The notes below the pieces were generated by a model. The model saw only the letters and a program-made list of their open reading frames with translations. It did not search any database and was not told the origin of the DNA. This document shows, one piece after another, positions 1 through 6,238 of a stretch of 11,089 nt of DNA. The DNA is from Pseudomonadota bacterium. GTDB taxonomy: Bacteria; Pseudomonadota; Alphaproteobacteria; Rhizobiales; Xanthobacteraceae. The DNA lies in assembly GCA_023390695.1 (NCBI GenBank), contig JAEWCJ010000199.1, positions 1-11,089 on the forward strand. Reading direction: 5' to 3'. The position numbers were made by a program, and so were the translations under genes. The number at the start of each line of letters is the position of its first letter. The stretch's first letter is position 1.

Positions 1-138
1 CTTGGGCTCCATACACGCGACTGCTCGATCTGAGGCCTAATTGCGTGAAGCCCAATAGGTTCCATGGGCCGCGAGCTATCTCGCCAACCCGGCAGTGCTA
101 ACTTCAAGCTCACAGGACGACCGCGAGCATGCTCAGGA
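1..138. other. Non-coding left edge, downstream of the dehydrogenase gene
   Basis: I find no convincing gene here. The stretch lies just past the stop codon of the leftward dehydrogenase gene. It holds a perfect 10-bp palindrome, GAGCATGCTC at 125-134, and a small inverted repeat at 71-84 (GCGAG, loop CTAT, CTCGC). Neither is followed by a T-run on the minus strand, so neither reads as a standard intrinsic terminator. Confidence 0.4.
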
Positions 139-1074
139 TCAGTAACCTCGCCGGGCGTTGACGAGATGAAGCGGCGCGAGCCCCGCGCGCACGCGCCGGA
201 TGCTCTCGGCCACCTCGCGCGCAGCGGATTTCGGGACGGTGATGCTGGCGAGGTGCGGCGTGATCAGGACATTCTCCATGCGCCAAAACGGGTGACCGGA
301 CGGCAACGGCTCGATGGTGAACACGTCGAGCGTTGCCTCTGCGATCTGTCCCGATTGCAGCGCGGCAATCAATGCCGCTTCCTCAACCACCGCCCCGCGG
401 GCGGCATTGATGAGCTTCGCTCCGCGCGGCATCAAGGCCAGTCGGCGCGCATCGAGAAGCGAGTCCGTCTCGGCGGTCAGTGGCAACATGATCACCAGGA
501 TCTCGCTTTCGGCCAGAACGCTGTCCAGCGTGTGCAGGCCGGCGCGGCACGTCACGCCATCGATCTCCTTAAGGCTGCGGCTCCACCCTCGCACGTCAAA
601 GCCGAGAGCCGCCAAGGCACGCGCCGCCGGCGCACCGAGTTCGCCGAGGCCGAGCACGCCGACGGTGATGTCGGACAATGCGCGCGGATGCACATACTGC
701 CATTCGCCACGGCGCTGGGCCCGCTCGAACAGATGGATGTCGCGCGCATAGCGGATAACCGAGAACAACACATAGCTGGTCATCAGCGAGACCATGCCGC
801 TATCGGAAAGGCGCGAAATCGCCACATCCGGCAGGTCCTCGCGATCGACGAGAGAATCGACGCCAGCACCGAGGTTGGTCACGAGTTTCAGATTCGGAAA
901 GCGCCCGAAAAATCCGGGCGGCGGCTTCCACACCAGCGCATATTGCACATCCGCGGGATCGCCGGCGTCCGGATCGGTACGAAAGTCGAGATCGGGCAGC
1001 TCCGCCACCAGCGTTTCCCGCCAGGCCTTCGGGTCATCGAAATCACTGTAAAAAATCAATGCATCGCGGCTCAT
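139..1074 (-). CDS. ghrA: D-2-hydroxyacid dehydrogenase, glyoxylate/hydroxypyruvate reductase A type
   Basis: This 311-residue protein is a cytoplasmic NAD(P)H-dependent 2-hydroxyacid dehydrogenase that would reduce glyoxylate or hydroxypyruvate to glycolate or glycerate; the substrate is inferred from family resemblance. The Rossmann dinucleotide motif GLGELG lies at residues 142-147. The family's three active-site residues are visible: Arg226 in INAARGA, Glu255 in VFTIEP and His274 in ITPHLAS. The substrate-domain NLGAGVDSL motif is at 67-75. The length matches E. coli GhrA, and the protein appears complete. The ATG at 1074 is preceded by an AGGA about 11 nt upstream, an acceptable though weak ribosome site. 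The gene is separated from the next leftward gene by 250 bp and probably has its own promoter. A long open frame on the opposite strand is a codon-bias shadow. A related 2-ketoacid reductase specificity remains possible. Confidence 0.9.
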   Translation of the reverse strand: MSRDALIFYSDFDDPKAWRETLVAELPDLDFRTDPDAGDPADVQYALVWKPPPGFFGRFPNLKLVTNLGAGVDSLVDREDLPDVAISRLSDSGMVSLMTSYVLFSVIRYARDIHLFERAQRRGEWQYVHPRALSDITVGVLGLGELGAPAARALAALGFDVRGWSRSLKEIDGVTCRAGLHTLDSVLAESEILVIMLPLTAETDSLLDARRLALMPRGAKLINAARGAVVEEAALIAALQSGQIAEATLDVFTIEPLPSGHPFWRMENVLITPHLASITVPKSAAREVAESIRRVRAGLAPLHLVNARRGY

Positions 1075-1134
1075 GCCGTCGTGATCCTGATATATCTACA
1101 TTGCAATTGAACATGCTCGGGGTTTGGAGCCCAT

Positions 1135-1149
1135 GATGCAAAGTGCATC
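1135..1149. repeat. Short perfect inverted repeat upstream of the dehydrogenase gene
   Basis: The sequence reads GATGCA, spacer AAG, TGCATC: 6-bp arms with a 3-nt centre. It lies 61-75 bp upstream of the dehydrogenase start on the minus strand, a plausible position for an operator. As an RNA hairpin it would be weak. The function is unknown and chance occurrence is possible. Confidence 0.35.
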
Positions 1150-1273
1150 TTGGATATGCCGCAAGGCGCTGTCCGAACTCCGATTGCCCGGCCGTCGAGG
1201 AGAATCATACACGGGAGGAATACAGAGAAAGCACCATTTTTAATCTTTATCAGATGCGGAACAGAGTTTTAAT

Positions 1274-1313
1274 TGTGCAGCCACGCGCACTGGCTGCACA
1301 TCCTACACAGGAT
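1274..1313 (-). repeat. Two abutting inverted repeats downstream of the GH5 gene; possible 3' hairpins
   Basis: The larger element has perfect 10-bp arms, TGTGCAGCCA (1274-1283) and TGGCTGCACA (1291-1300), around a 7-nt CGCGCAC loop. The smaller one is ATCCT, loop ACAC, AGGAT (1300-1313) and shares base 1300. Both lie 11-50 nt beyond the GH5 stop codon on the minus strand, where a transcript-end structure is expected. The minus-strand sequence after the large stem is ATTAAAACTC, A-rich rather than U-rich, so this is not a classical intrinsic terminator. An RNA-stabilising 3' hairpin, a Rho-assisted end or a protein-binding site are alternatives. Confidence 0.5.
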
Positions 1314-1324
1314 GGCATACCGGG

Positions 1325-2593
1325 TCACTTTTGACATCGGGAATCGCTCGCCGCCAGGCCAAGGGCGGCAAGCACCGATTGATCCAGATCACGTTTCCGA
1401 TCGTCCATGACCAATGCGAATGGCCCGTCATAGCTGAAATATGCCCAAGAGAATCCAAAGTGTTCCGCCGTCTTGCGGACATCGGTCAGCCAGCGCACAC
1501 GATCCTCACAGAGGGCTCCTGGTGCTTGGCCATTCTTGCGCAGCACACCAAATTCGCCAATGAAAATGCGCGCAGGGGGTATGTTGTTATCCTTGGCCCA
1601 CTTTGAGACCTGCGCGAATCGTTTTTCAACCAGTTCGCGACCTGCTCCGCTGGCATAGTATTTTTCGAGATTCAGTCGCGCACCAAGCGCGGCTTTGGTC
1701 CGGGCAATGGGATCGAGATTACTCGCATTGGCGACATGCCCTTCAATCTTCCGTCTTGCCTCGTCAATCGGCCGCGCATTCGCCGGCCACGGCACTTCAT
1801 CCAGATACTTATCCGGCCACGGGATGAAAGCCGCCCCCTGATGCGTGAAGCTGAACGGTTCATAGTAATGGAATGTATAAATCAAATTCTTGTCCCGCGG
1901 CGCCTTGCTATCCAGCGCCATAAGTCCATCAAGCGTGGATATGCAGGCGCCGGTCACTATCAGGGCAAGATCGGGAGCGGCCGCACGCGCGCGCCTGACC
2001 AGGTGCTCCAGCAGGGTCTGCCATCGTGCCTGCTCTTCCCCCTTGCATTTCAGCCGTGGCTCATTGATCAATTCCAGTGCGACGCGTTGCGAATTCTCGC
2101 GCGATAACCGGCGCGCCATATCCTCGACGACGCCCGCCAGCGAGACAAAGGCCGGCTCCTCAAGTCCCTTGACCACCGCATGCTGCCCCCAGACCGGATG
2201 CCGGCTATTGGGATGAAGATCGACAATGACGTTCATACCGGCCAACTGAATGCGCTCGATGGCACGGAACAGCATGCGGTAAACCTGTTCACGCTGCGCG
2301 TCTTGAAAGACAAAGAACGGCGCGGGATCAACCGGCAGACGCACGGTGTCAAATCCCGCACGCTTCAGATCCCGCAATTCGTCCAAATTGGGGGGCCGCG
2401 GCGTTTCCTTGTAGGGCGGCCATAGGATGCCGGTTTTGGGAGCAGCTTCATAGCGCGGCCAAGTGAACCATTGCGCGATATTGACCGCCCGGCGCATCTC
2501 GAAAGCGGACGCGCTCACCATGCTGGATGCAATGAGTGCAGCTCCAAGGACGATACGGCATGTGGCTACCAATGACGTACGCGAGTGTACCAT
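1325..2593 (-). CDS. Secreted glycoside hydrolase family 5 (cellulase-like) enzyme
   Basis: This 422-residue protein is predicted to hydrolyse a beta-linked glycan outside the cytoplasm. Residues 1-30 form a Sec-type signal peptide: arginines at 5 and 13, a hydrophobic core at about 14-26 and a cleavable SASA|F site near 30. The remainder has the (beta/alpha)8 landmarks of GH5: TVRLPV (83-88), DLHP (125-128), NEP at 177-179 with Glu178 as the probable acid/base, FHYYEP (241-246), IGEFG with Glu347 as the probable nucleophile, and SWAYFSYDG (382-390) near the end. No carbohydrate-binding module, dockerin or C-terminal anchor is visible. The ATG at 2593 gives the complete signal peptide, although its ribosome site is poor. 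It is transcribed away from the polysaccharide genes next door, which suggests a role in trimming or releasing that polymer, or in attacking plant or environmental beta-glucans. Specificity (glucan, mannan or other) cannot be read from the sequence. Confidence 0.88.
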   Translation of the reverse strand: MVHSRTSLVATCRIVLGAALIASSMVSASAFEMRRAVNIAQWFTWPRYEAAPKTGILWPPYKETPRPPNLDELRDLKRAGFDTVRLPVDPAPFFVFQDAQREQVYRMLFRAIERIQLAGMNVIVDLHPNSRHPVWGQHAVVKGLEEPAFVSLAGVVEDMARRLSRENSQRVALELINEPRLKCKGEEQARWQTLLEHLVRRARAAAPDLALIVTGACISTLDGLMALDSKAPRDKNLIYTFHYYEPFSFTHQGAAFIPWPDKYLDEVPWPANARPIDEARRKIEGHVANASNLDPIARTKAALGARLNLEKYYASGAGRELVEKRFAQVSKWAKDNNIPPARIFIGEFGVLRKNGQAPGALCEDRVRWLTDVRKTAEHFGFSWAYFSYDGPFALVMDDRKRDLDQSVLAALGLAASDSRCQK

Positions 2594-2604
2594 TGAACCG
2601 AAAG

Positions 2605-2645
2605 CGTTGTTGCTGCGGACATGCGGTCAGCCGCTGCTATCAACG
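2605..2645 (-). repeat. Imperfect inverted repeat in the presumed GH5 leader
   Basis: The left arm CGTTGTTGCTGCGG (2605-2618) pairs with the right arm CCGCTGCTATCAACG (2631-2645), with two mismatches and one bulge, around a 12-nt loop. It lies 12-52 nt upstream of the GH5 start codon on the minus strand, so it could fold in the 5' untranslated RNA or act as a DNA operator. It also covers the stop codon of the 37-codon open frame in this leader. No known riboswitch or attenuator is recognised. Confidence 0.35.
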
Positions 2646-2812
2646 AAGTGGGACGGATTGATGTCACTCAACACAATCTCTGGCCATGTCTTCTCATGAC
2701 TCAGGAACCGGATCATCTGATCAATCTGGCTTCGTCGCATTTTCGCCACGCAATCTTTCGATCTTCAAACCATCACACGTTTCAAAGCAGAGCTGCCCAA
2801 TAGAATGACGAC

Positions 2813-2818
2813 GGAGGG
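2813..2818 (+). promoter_or_regulatory. Ribosome binding site deciding the methyltransferase start
   Basis: GGAGGG ends 6 nt before the ATG at 2825 but only 3 nt before the TTG at 2822. This spacing favours the ATG. It is one of the two strongest ribosome sites in the window and fits a first gene of an operon. Confidence 0.75.
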
Positions 2819-2824
2819 CCTTTG

Positions 2825-3556
2825 ATGCTGCGAACCTATATTCGCTCGCTGCGATTCCTGTCACGGTCCGTACGAAACGCTTTCGGGAAATTCCCGCGCG
2901 AATGCCCGCTCTGCAGCTACCACGGCAAGTTCCTGGGATATGGATATCCGTATGTCTGCGACGTCTACTGCCCTCAATGCGGATCGCTTGAGCGTCATCG
3001 GCTTCTCTATTTGGCCGATCGCGACAACAACTTCTTCACAGGTAAGACTGTCCTGCATTTCGCACCGGAGGTCGCGGTACGCAAACTGGTGCTGGACAAG
3101 TTTCCAAAATCCTATGTTACCGCGGACCTCTTTGCGGACAATGTCGACTGCAAGGAGAATATCGAAGCTCTCACCATAGAAAACGATTCATTCGACGTGG
3201 TGATCTGCCTGCATGTTCTTGAGCATGTCGATGATCGCGCGGCGATCTCCGAATTATACCGCGTGATCAAGCCGGGAGGCCTGCTCATCGCGATGTTCCC
3301 CATCGTGGAAGGATGGGCGGAAACCTTCGAGGATTCGACGAAATCCGAGCCGGACGAGCGCTTGCTCTATTTCGGCCAGCACGATCATGCCCGCTTTTTC
3401 GGCAGCGATGCTCGGTTGCGGCTGGCGCTGCCCGGATTCCAGGTGGACGAATATACCGCCGTCGAACCTTTCGTCTCCCGGCACGGTCTCGCGCGTGGAG
3501 AAAAGATATTCCTGTGCCGGAAGCCGTCGGGACCTCAAGCATTACAGGGGCAGTGA
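2825..3556 (+). CDS. Class I SAM-dependent methyltransferase with N-terminal zinc ribbon
   Basis: This 243-residue protein combines an N-terminal four-cysteine zinc ribbon (CPLC, Cys27/Cys30; CPQC, Cys49/Cys52, continuing into GSLERHR) with a Rossmann-like Methyltransf_11-type domain. The SAM-binding strand I is the variant TVLHFAPE (75-82). The acidic end of the next strand is near TADLF (99-103). The diagnostic FDVVICLHVLEHV segment is at 123-135, and YRVIKPGGLL (145-154) marks the later strand. There is no signal peptide or clear membrane span, so it probably acts in the cytoplasm. It is the first gene of a rightward group with flippase, polymerase/ligase and glycosyltransferase genes, which suggests methylation of a sugar or lipid-linked glycan intermediate; this substrate is inferred from context only. 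The stop codon is 19 bp before the flippase start. Fold confidence is high, substrate confidence low. Confidence 0.85.
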   Translation: MLRTYIRSLRFLSRSVRNAFGKFPRECPLCSYHGKFLGYGYPYVCDVYCPQCGSLERHRLLYLADRDNNFFTGKTVLHFAPEVAVRKLVLDKFPKSYVTADLFADNVDCKENIEALTIENDSFDVVICLHVLEHVDDRAAISELYRVIKPGGLLIAMFPIVEGWAETFEDSTKSEPDERLLYFGQHDHARFFGSDARLRLALPGFQVDEYTAVEPFVSRHGLARGEKIFLCRKPSGPQALQGQ

Positions 3557-3575
3557 TCCGGCGGGCTCCATCGCG

Positions 3576-4856
3576 ATGAGCACCGCGGTGACGAAATTGC
3601 AGACCACCGCGGCCGCCCTGCGCGAGCGATCACGGCTATCCGTTACCCGGGTGGCCGCGGTCAGCGACCAGATTGTCGTATCTCTGACCAATTTCGGACT
3701 GACGATCGCAATCGGCCGCGCCTTCACGGCCGAGGAATTTGCCTCTTACGGGATTGGCCTTTCGATCGGCCTGATGGTGCAGGCGCTGCAGCGCCATACC
3801 GTCACCATTCCTCTGATGCTGCGGCCGACCGGACGCATCGCACAACGCCACCAGGCCATTTTGGCCGAACAGTTCCTGATGCTGCTCGGCGTTCTGATCG
3901 CGGGCGCGGCAGCCATCGGCAACGTCCATCTGCTTGGTGCAAGCCGATATGGCCACCTCATCACTGCGGCCAGCGTGGTCTGTCTGATCGTCTATATCGA
4001 GCTGGAATTTTCCAGAGCCTTCCTGATCAAGATCGGCAAGCCCTGGTTTCTGCTGGCCGGGGCCGCATGGTATGCGCTCGTATCTCTGATCCTTGCAGGA
4101 GCTGCTCTCACTCGTCGCGTGGATTACGAAACGCTGCTCATCATTCTCGGCGGCGCGATGATCCTGCATGCGCTGACCCTGACCGCAATCGCCGGACGTC
4201 CAGCCTGGCGGAAGGGATGGACGCTGCTGTGGGTGGATATCAGGCGCTATGGCGGATGGTCGGCGGCGGCGACGCTGACTTACACCGGCTACAACCATGT
4301 CCCGCTGCTGATGCTTGGCGCCTTGGCAGCGCCGATTCATGCCGCGGCCTTCGTCGCAACCCGCAGCCTCCTACAGCCATTGCAGATCATTCTGCGGGGG
4401 CTGGATATCGCCGACAAGTCCATGTTCGCGGAAGCCGCCAAGCAGCCCTATGCCCGTGAGGCGCTCAGCATCACGCTCACCCTAGCGGCCCTATATGCGC
4501 TTGTCGGCTTCGTATTCTGCGCCATCGCCGGGCTGTTCGCCGACAATCTGATCGCCCTCGCCTATGGGCCGAAATTTGCCGGCTTTGGAGCGGCCCTGCT
4601 CGCCTGGATTCCGGTCTACATTCTTCTCAGCGTCGCGATGCCGCTGGAATCCCTGGTTTATGCCCGGCGCGATTTCCTGCGCTACTTCCAGATGCGCGGC
4701 GCCGCCTCGCTGGTGGCAATCGCGGCCAGTCTTCCGCTGATGAACCTCTATTTCGAGACCGGAGCGATCCTCGCTTGCGCGCTCGGCTGGCTGCTTGCCG
4801 TTTCTGGCACCTTCATTCGTCTTGTCCGCAACACGGATCGGAGTTCTGGCGCATGA
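3576..4856 (+). CDS. Polysaccharide flippase, Wzx-like (MOP superfamily)
   Basis: This 426-residue integral membrane protein resembles polysaccharide_synt/Wzx exporters, which move undecaprenyl-linked repeat units across the inner membrane. It is almost wholly hydrophobic, with roughly a dozen probable helices, for example at about 31-50, 56-72, 98-118, 128-145, 157-178, 186-206, 228-250, 300-322, 336-358 and 393-413. The LAYGPKFAGFGAALL stretch (328-342) resembles the conserved LYGPxFxG region of this family. The frame is open further upstream to 3387, but that stretch overlaps the methyltransferase gene and is not hydrophobic. The ATG at 3576, 19 bp after the methyltransferase stop, is therefore chosen, with only a weak GGCGGG ribosome site. 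Its stop overlaps the next start as ATGA, indicating translational coupling. The polymer transported cannot be inferred from the flippase itself. Confidence 0.85.
   Translation: MSTAVTKLQTTAAALRERSRLSVTRVAAVSDQIVVSLTNFGLTIAIGRAFTAEEFASYGIGLSIGLMVQALQRHTVTIPLMLRPTGRIAQRHQAILAEQFLMLLGVLIAGAAAIGNVHLLGASRYGHLITAASVVCLIVYIELEFSRAFLIKIGKPWFLLAGAAWYALVSLILAGAALTRRVDYETLLIILGGAMILHALTLTAIAGRPAWRKGWTLLWVDIRRYGGWSAAATLTYTGYNHVPLLMLGALAAPIHAAAFVATRSLLQPLQIILRGLDIADKSMFAEAAKQPYAREALSITLTLAALYALVGFVFCAIAGLFADNLIALAYGPKFAGFGAALLAWIPVYILLSVAMPLESLVYARRDFLRYFQMRGAASLVAIAASLPLMNLYFETGAILACALGWLLAVSGTFIRLVRNTDRSSGA
4839..4843 (+). promoter_or_regulatory. Ribosome binding site within the flippase 3' end
   Basis: CGGAG ends 9 nt before the ATG at 4853, favouring that start over the in-frame ATGs at 4856 and 4862. 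With this start the genes overlap by ATGA (4853-4856). Confidence 0.45.
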
Positions 4857-6238
4857 TGACCATGCGACGAGAAAGCCTCCTGCTTGCCTTGTTCGCGGGG
4901 CTCGCTCTTTTTGCCGCAACGCTTGTCTTCGAACCGTCCGCTTATATCGCAGTGACGGCCGCACCACTGGTCGCCGGCGGCATTGTCCTGATCTGTGGTG
5001 TGGTGCTCGGGAACCATCATGCCAACTGGCTGCTACTATTCTCCACTGTCTTCCTGATGTCGGCGGTCTTCCGGATTCGCGACTACCAGGACAAGGATGT
5101 CGACTTCCAGGTCATTATCAAGATCGGCCTGTGGGTCACTGTTGCTGCCGTTGCGATCCTTCATGCCCGTCGCTGGATCGGCGTGCTGCGTAATCCGGTC
5201 AACCTGCCCTGCGCCCTGTTCCTGATCTGGCTGCTTGCGACCACGCTGGTAGCGCCGAACCCGGCCTATACCGCAGTGTCGTCCTTCACAGTCCTCGCCT
5301 GCGTGATCCTGCCGGCGTACATGTTCGCGATCTTTGACAAGGTGGACGTGTTCGCGACCATGGTCCTGTCGATCATGCTGTTCTGTGCCGTGTCGATCAC
5401 CGTCTATTTCGTGCTCCCCGAGTTCGGACACTATGTCTATTGGGTCAACGAGGAGCGCTATGTGAGCCCGCGCCTCGCCGGCATAGCGGGAAGCGCCAAC
5501 AACATGGCGTTGATGGCCGCTTTCGGAATTGTCGTGACCGGCCTGTATGCCCGCGAATTCCACCAGATGAACCGTTTCTTCGTGCCCTTGTCGATTCTGC
5601 TCTGCGGCGCGGCCCTGCTGATGACGAACTCCCGCGCGCCGCTGGCCATGGCCGTGATCATCCTGCTTTCGACCTATATTTTCACTTGGCGCCGTCTGTA
5701 TGCCGGCCTGTTCCTGATTTCGCTCGCTGTGATCCTGCTGGCAGCCATCCTGCCGTTTGCACAGGAAACCCTGCTGAAAGCAGTATCCCGCAGCGGAGAT
5801 ATCGGCGAGGTGACGTCGTTCACCGGCCGCACTGAAATCTGGTATGGCGTGCTGAAGCTTGTCGAGATGCAGCCTTGGATGGGGTATGGCTATGCCAGCT
5901 CGGTATTTGTACTGCCGCAATACGTCAACGAGATCGGCTTCACGACCTCGCATGCGCACAATCTGATGCTGCAGCTCCTGCTGACCTCGGGCTGGATCGG
6001 CGTCATTCTGTTCACCTTGGCGATTTTAGGCGTGACACTGCGCGCCATCGTCTACAGGGACCGCGTCGCCTTCGCCATGATGGCCTTCGTCCTGCTCAAC
6101 GGCATCACCGAATCGAGCGGATTCACCACCCTCGCCAATATCTGCACTCTCGCCTTCGGCATCGCCGTGTCATTGCCGATGACACCGAGAACATACGAAA
6201 ATGAAGACGATTATACATATCAGCGCCGATTTTCCTGA
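4853..6238 (+). CDS. O-antigen polymerase/ligase family membrane protein (Wzy/WaaL-like)
   Basis: This 461-residue polytopic membrane protein has the layout of the Wzy_C/O-antigen ligase superfamily. Hydrophobic helices occur at about 8-26, 33-52, 58-73, 90-104, 118-133, 144-161, 167-187, 215-231, 243-257, 264-278, 283-301, 375-400 and 406-440. The large loop before the C-terminal helices carries the family-type TGRTEIW (324-330), PWMGYGYAS (341-349) and SHAHNLMLQ (366-374), with His369 and Arg326 as candidate functional residues. Arg207 (SPRLAG) and Arg261 (NSRAPL) are further conserved-looking basic residues. Members either polymerise lipid-linked repeat units or ligate glycans to lipid A core or protein; placement directly after a flippase favours polymerase but does not prove it. 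The ATG at 4853 overlaps the flippase stop. The 3' end overlaps the next gene by 38 bp. Confidence 0.85.
   Translation: MMTMRRESLLLALFAGLALFAATLVFEPSAYIAVTAAPLVAGGIVLICGVVLGNHHANWLLLFSTVFLMSAVFRIRDYQDKDVDFQVIIKIGLWVTVAAVAILHARRWIGVLRNPVNLPCALFLIWLLATTLVAPNPAYTAVSSFTVLACVILPAYMFAIFDKVDVFATMVLSIMLFCAVSITVYFVLPEFGHYVYWVNEERYVSPRLAGIAGSANNMALMAAFGIVVTGLYAREFHQMNRFFVPLSILLCGAALLMTNSRAPLAMAVIILLSTYIFTWRRLYAGLFLISLAVILLAAILPFAQETLLKAVSRSGDIGEVTSFTGRTEIWYGVLKLVEMQPWMGYGYASSVFVLPQYVNEIGFTTSHAHNLMLQLLLTSGWIGVILFTLAILGVTLRAIVYRDRVAFAMMAFVLLNGITESSGFTTLANICTLAFGIAVSLPMTPRTYENEDDYTYQRRFS

Larger units (their letters stand above)
1075..1324. other. Spacer between the dehydrogenase and GH5 genes, rich in inverted repeats
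   Basis: This 250-bp spacer lies between two leftward genes. By eye it is more AT-rich than the flanking genes. It should contain the promoter of the dehydrogenase gene; an AT-rich patch (TATATC-like on the minus strand, about 1087-1107) lies just upstream of that start, but I cannot match a -35/-10 pair with normal spacing. It also holds the end of the GH5 transcript. Inverted repeats at 1135-1149, 1274-1300 and 1300-1313 are listed separately. A 63-codon open frame on the plus strand (1143-1334, GTG start) has no ribosome site and runs into the GH5 gene, so I do not call it. Confidence 0.5.
2594..2824. other. Divergent intergenic region between GH5 (left) and methyltransferase (right) genes
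   Basis: This 231-bp region should hold promoters for both the leftward GH5 gene and the rightward polysaccharide group. I could not find a -35/-10 pair with consensus bases and correct spacing on either strand. A minus-strand open frame of 37 codons (2740 to 2627, ATG start, TGA stop) ends 33 bp before the GH5 start. Its translation looks protein-like (it includes KTWPEIVLSDINPSHF) but it has no clear ribosome site. A small inverted repeat, GATCA-TC-TGATC, lies at 2711-2722, and an imperfect stem at 2605-2645 is listed separately. Confidence 0.45.

Noticed and set aside
64..1110. 348-codon open frame on the plus strand opposite the dehydrogenase gene
   Set aside because: It is antisense to a gene with clear catalytic motifs, and its Arg/His/Gln-rich translation resembles no family; it is a GC-codon shadow.
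3..1133. TGGGCTCCA (3-11) and TGGAGCCCA (1125-1133) as possible terminal inverted repeats of a mobile unit carrying the dehydrogenase gene
   Set aside because: Only 9 bp, no target duplication seen and no transposase between them; such a match is not surprising by chance in the flanking spacers.
1143..1334. 63-codon plus-strand open frame in the spacer
   Set aside because: GTG start with no ribosome site, no recognisable similarity, and overlap with the GH5 3' end.
2879..2891. Near-palindrome CGGGAAATTCCCG in the methyltransferase gene
   Set aside because: It lies within coding sequence at ordinary codons with no sign of a regulatory role.
3387..3575. N-terminal extension of the flippase
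   Set aside because: It overlaps the methyltransferase coding region in another frame and is not hydrophobic; the start at 3576 fits the operon spacing.
5036..5959. 307-codon minus-strand open frame inside the polymerase/ligase gene
   Set aside because: The product is low-complexity and rich in charged residues, while the plus strand encodes a coherent membrane protein.
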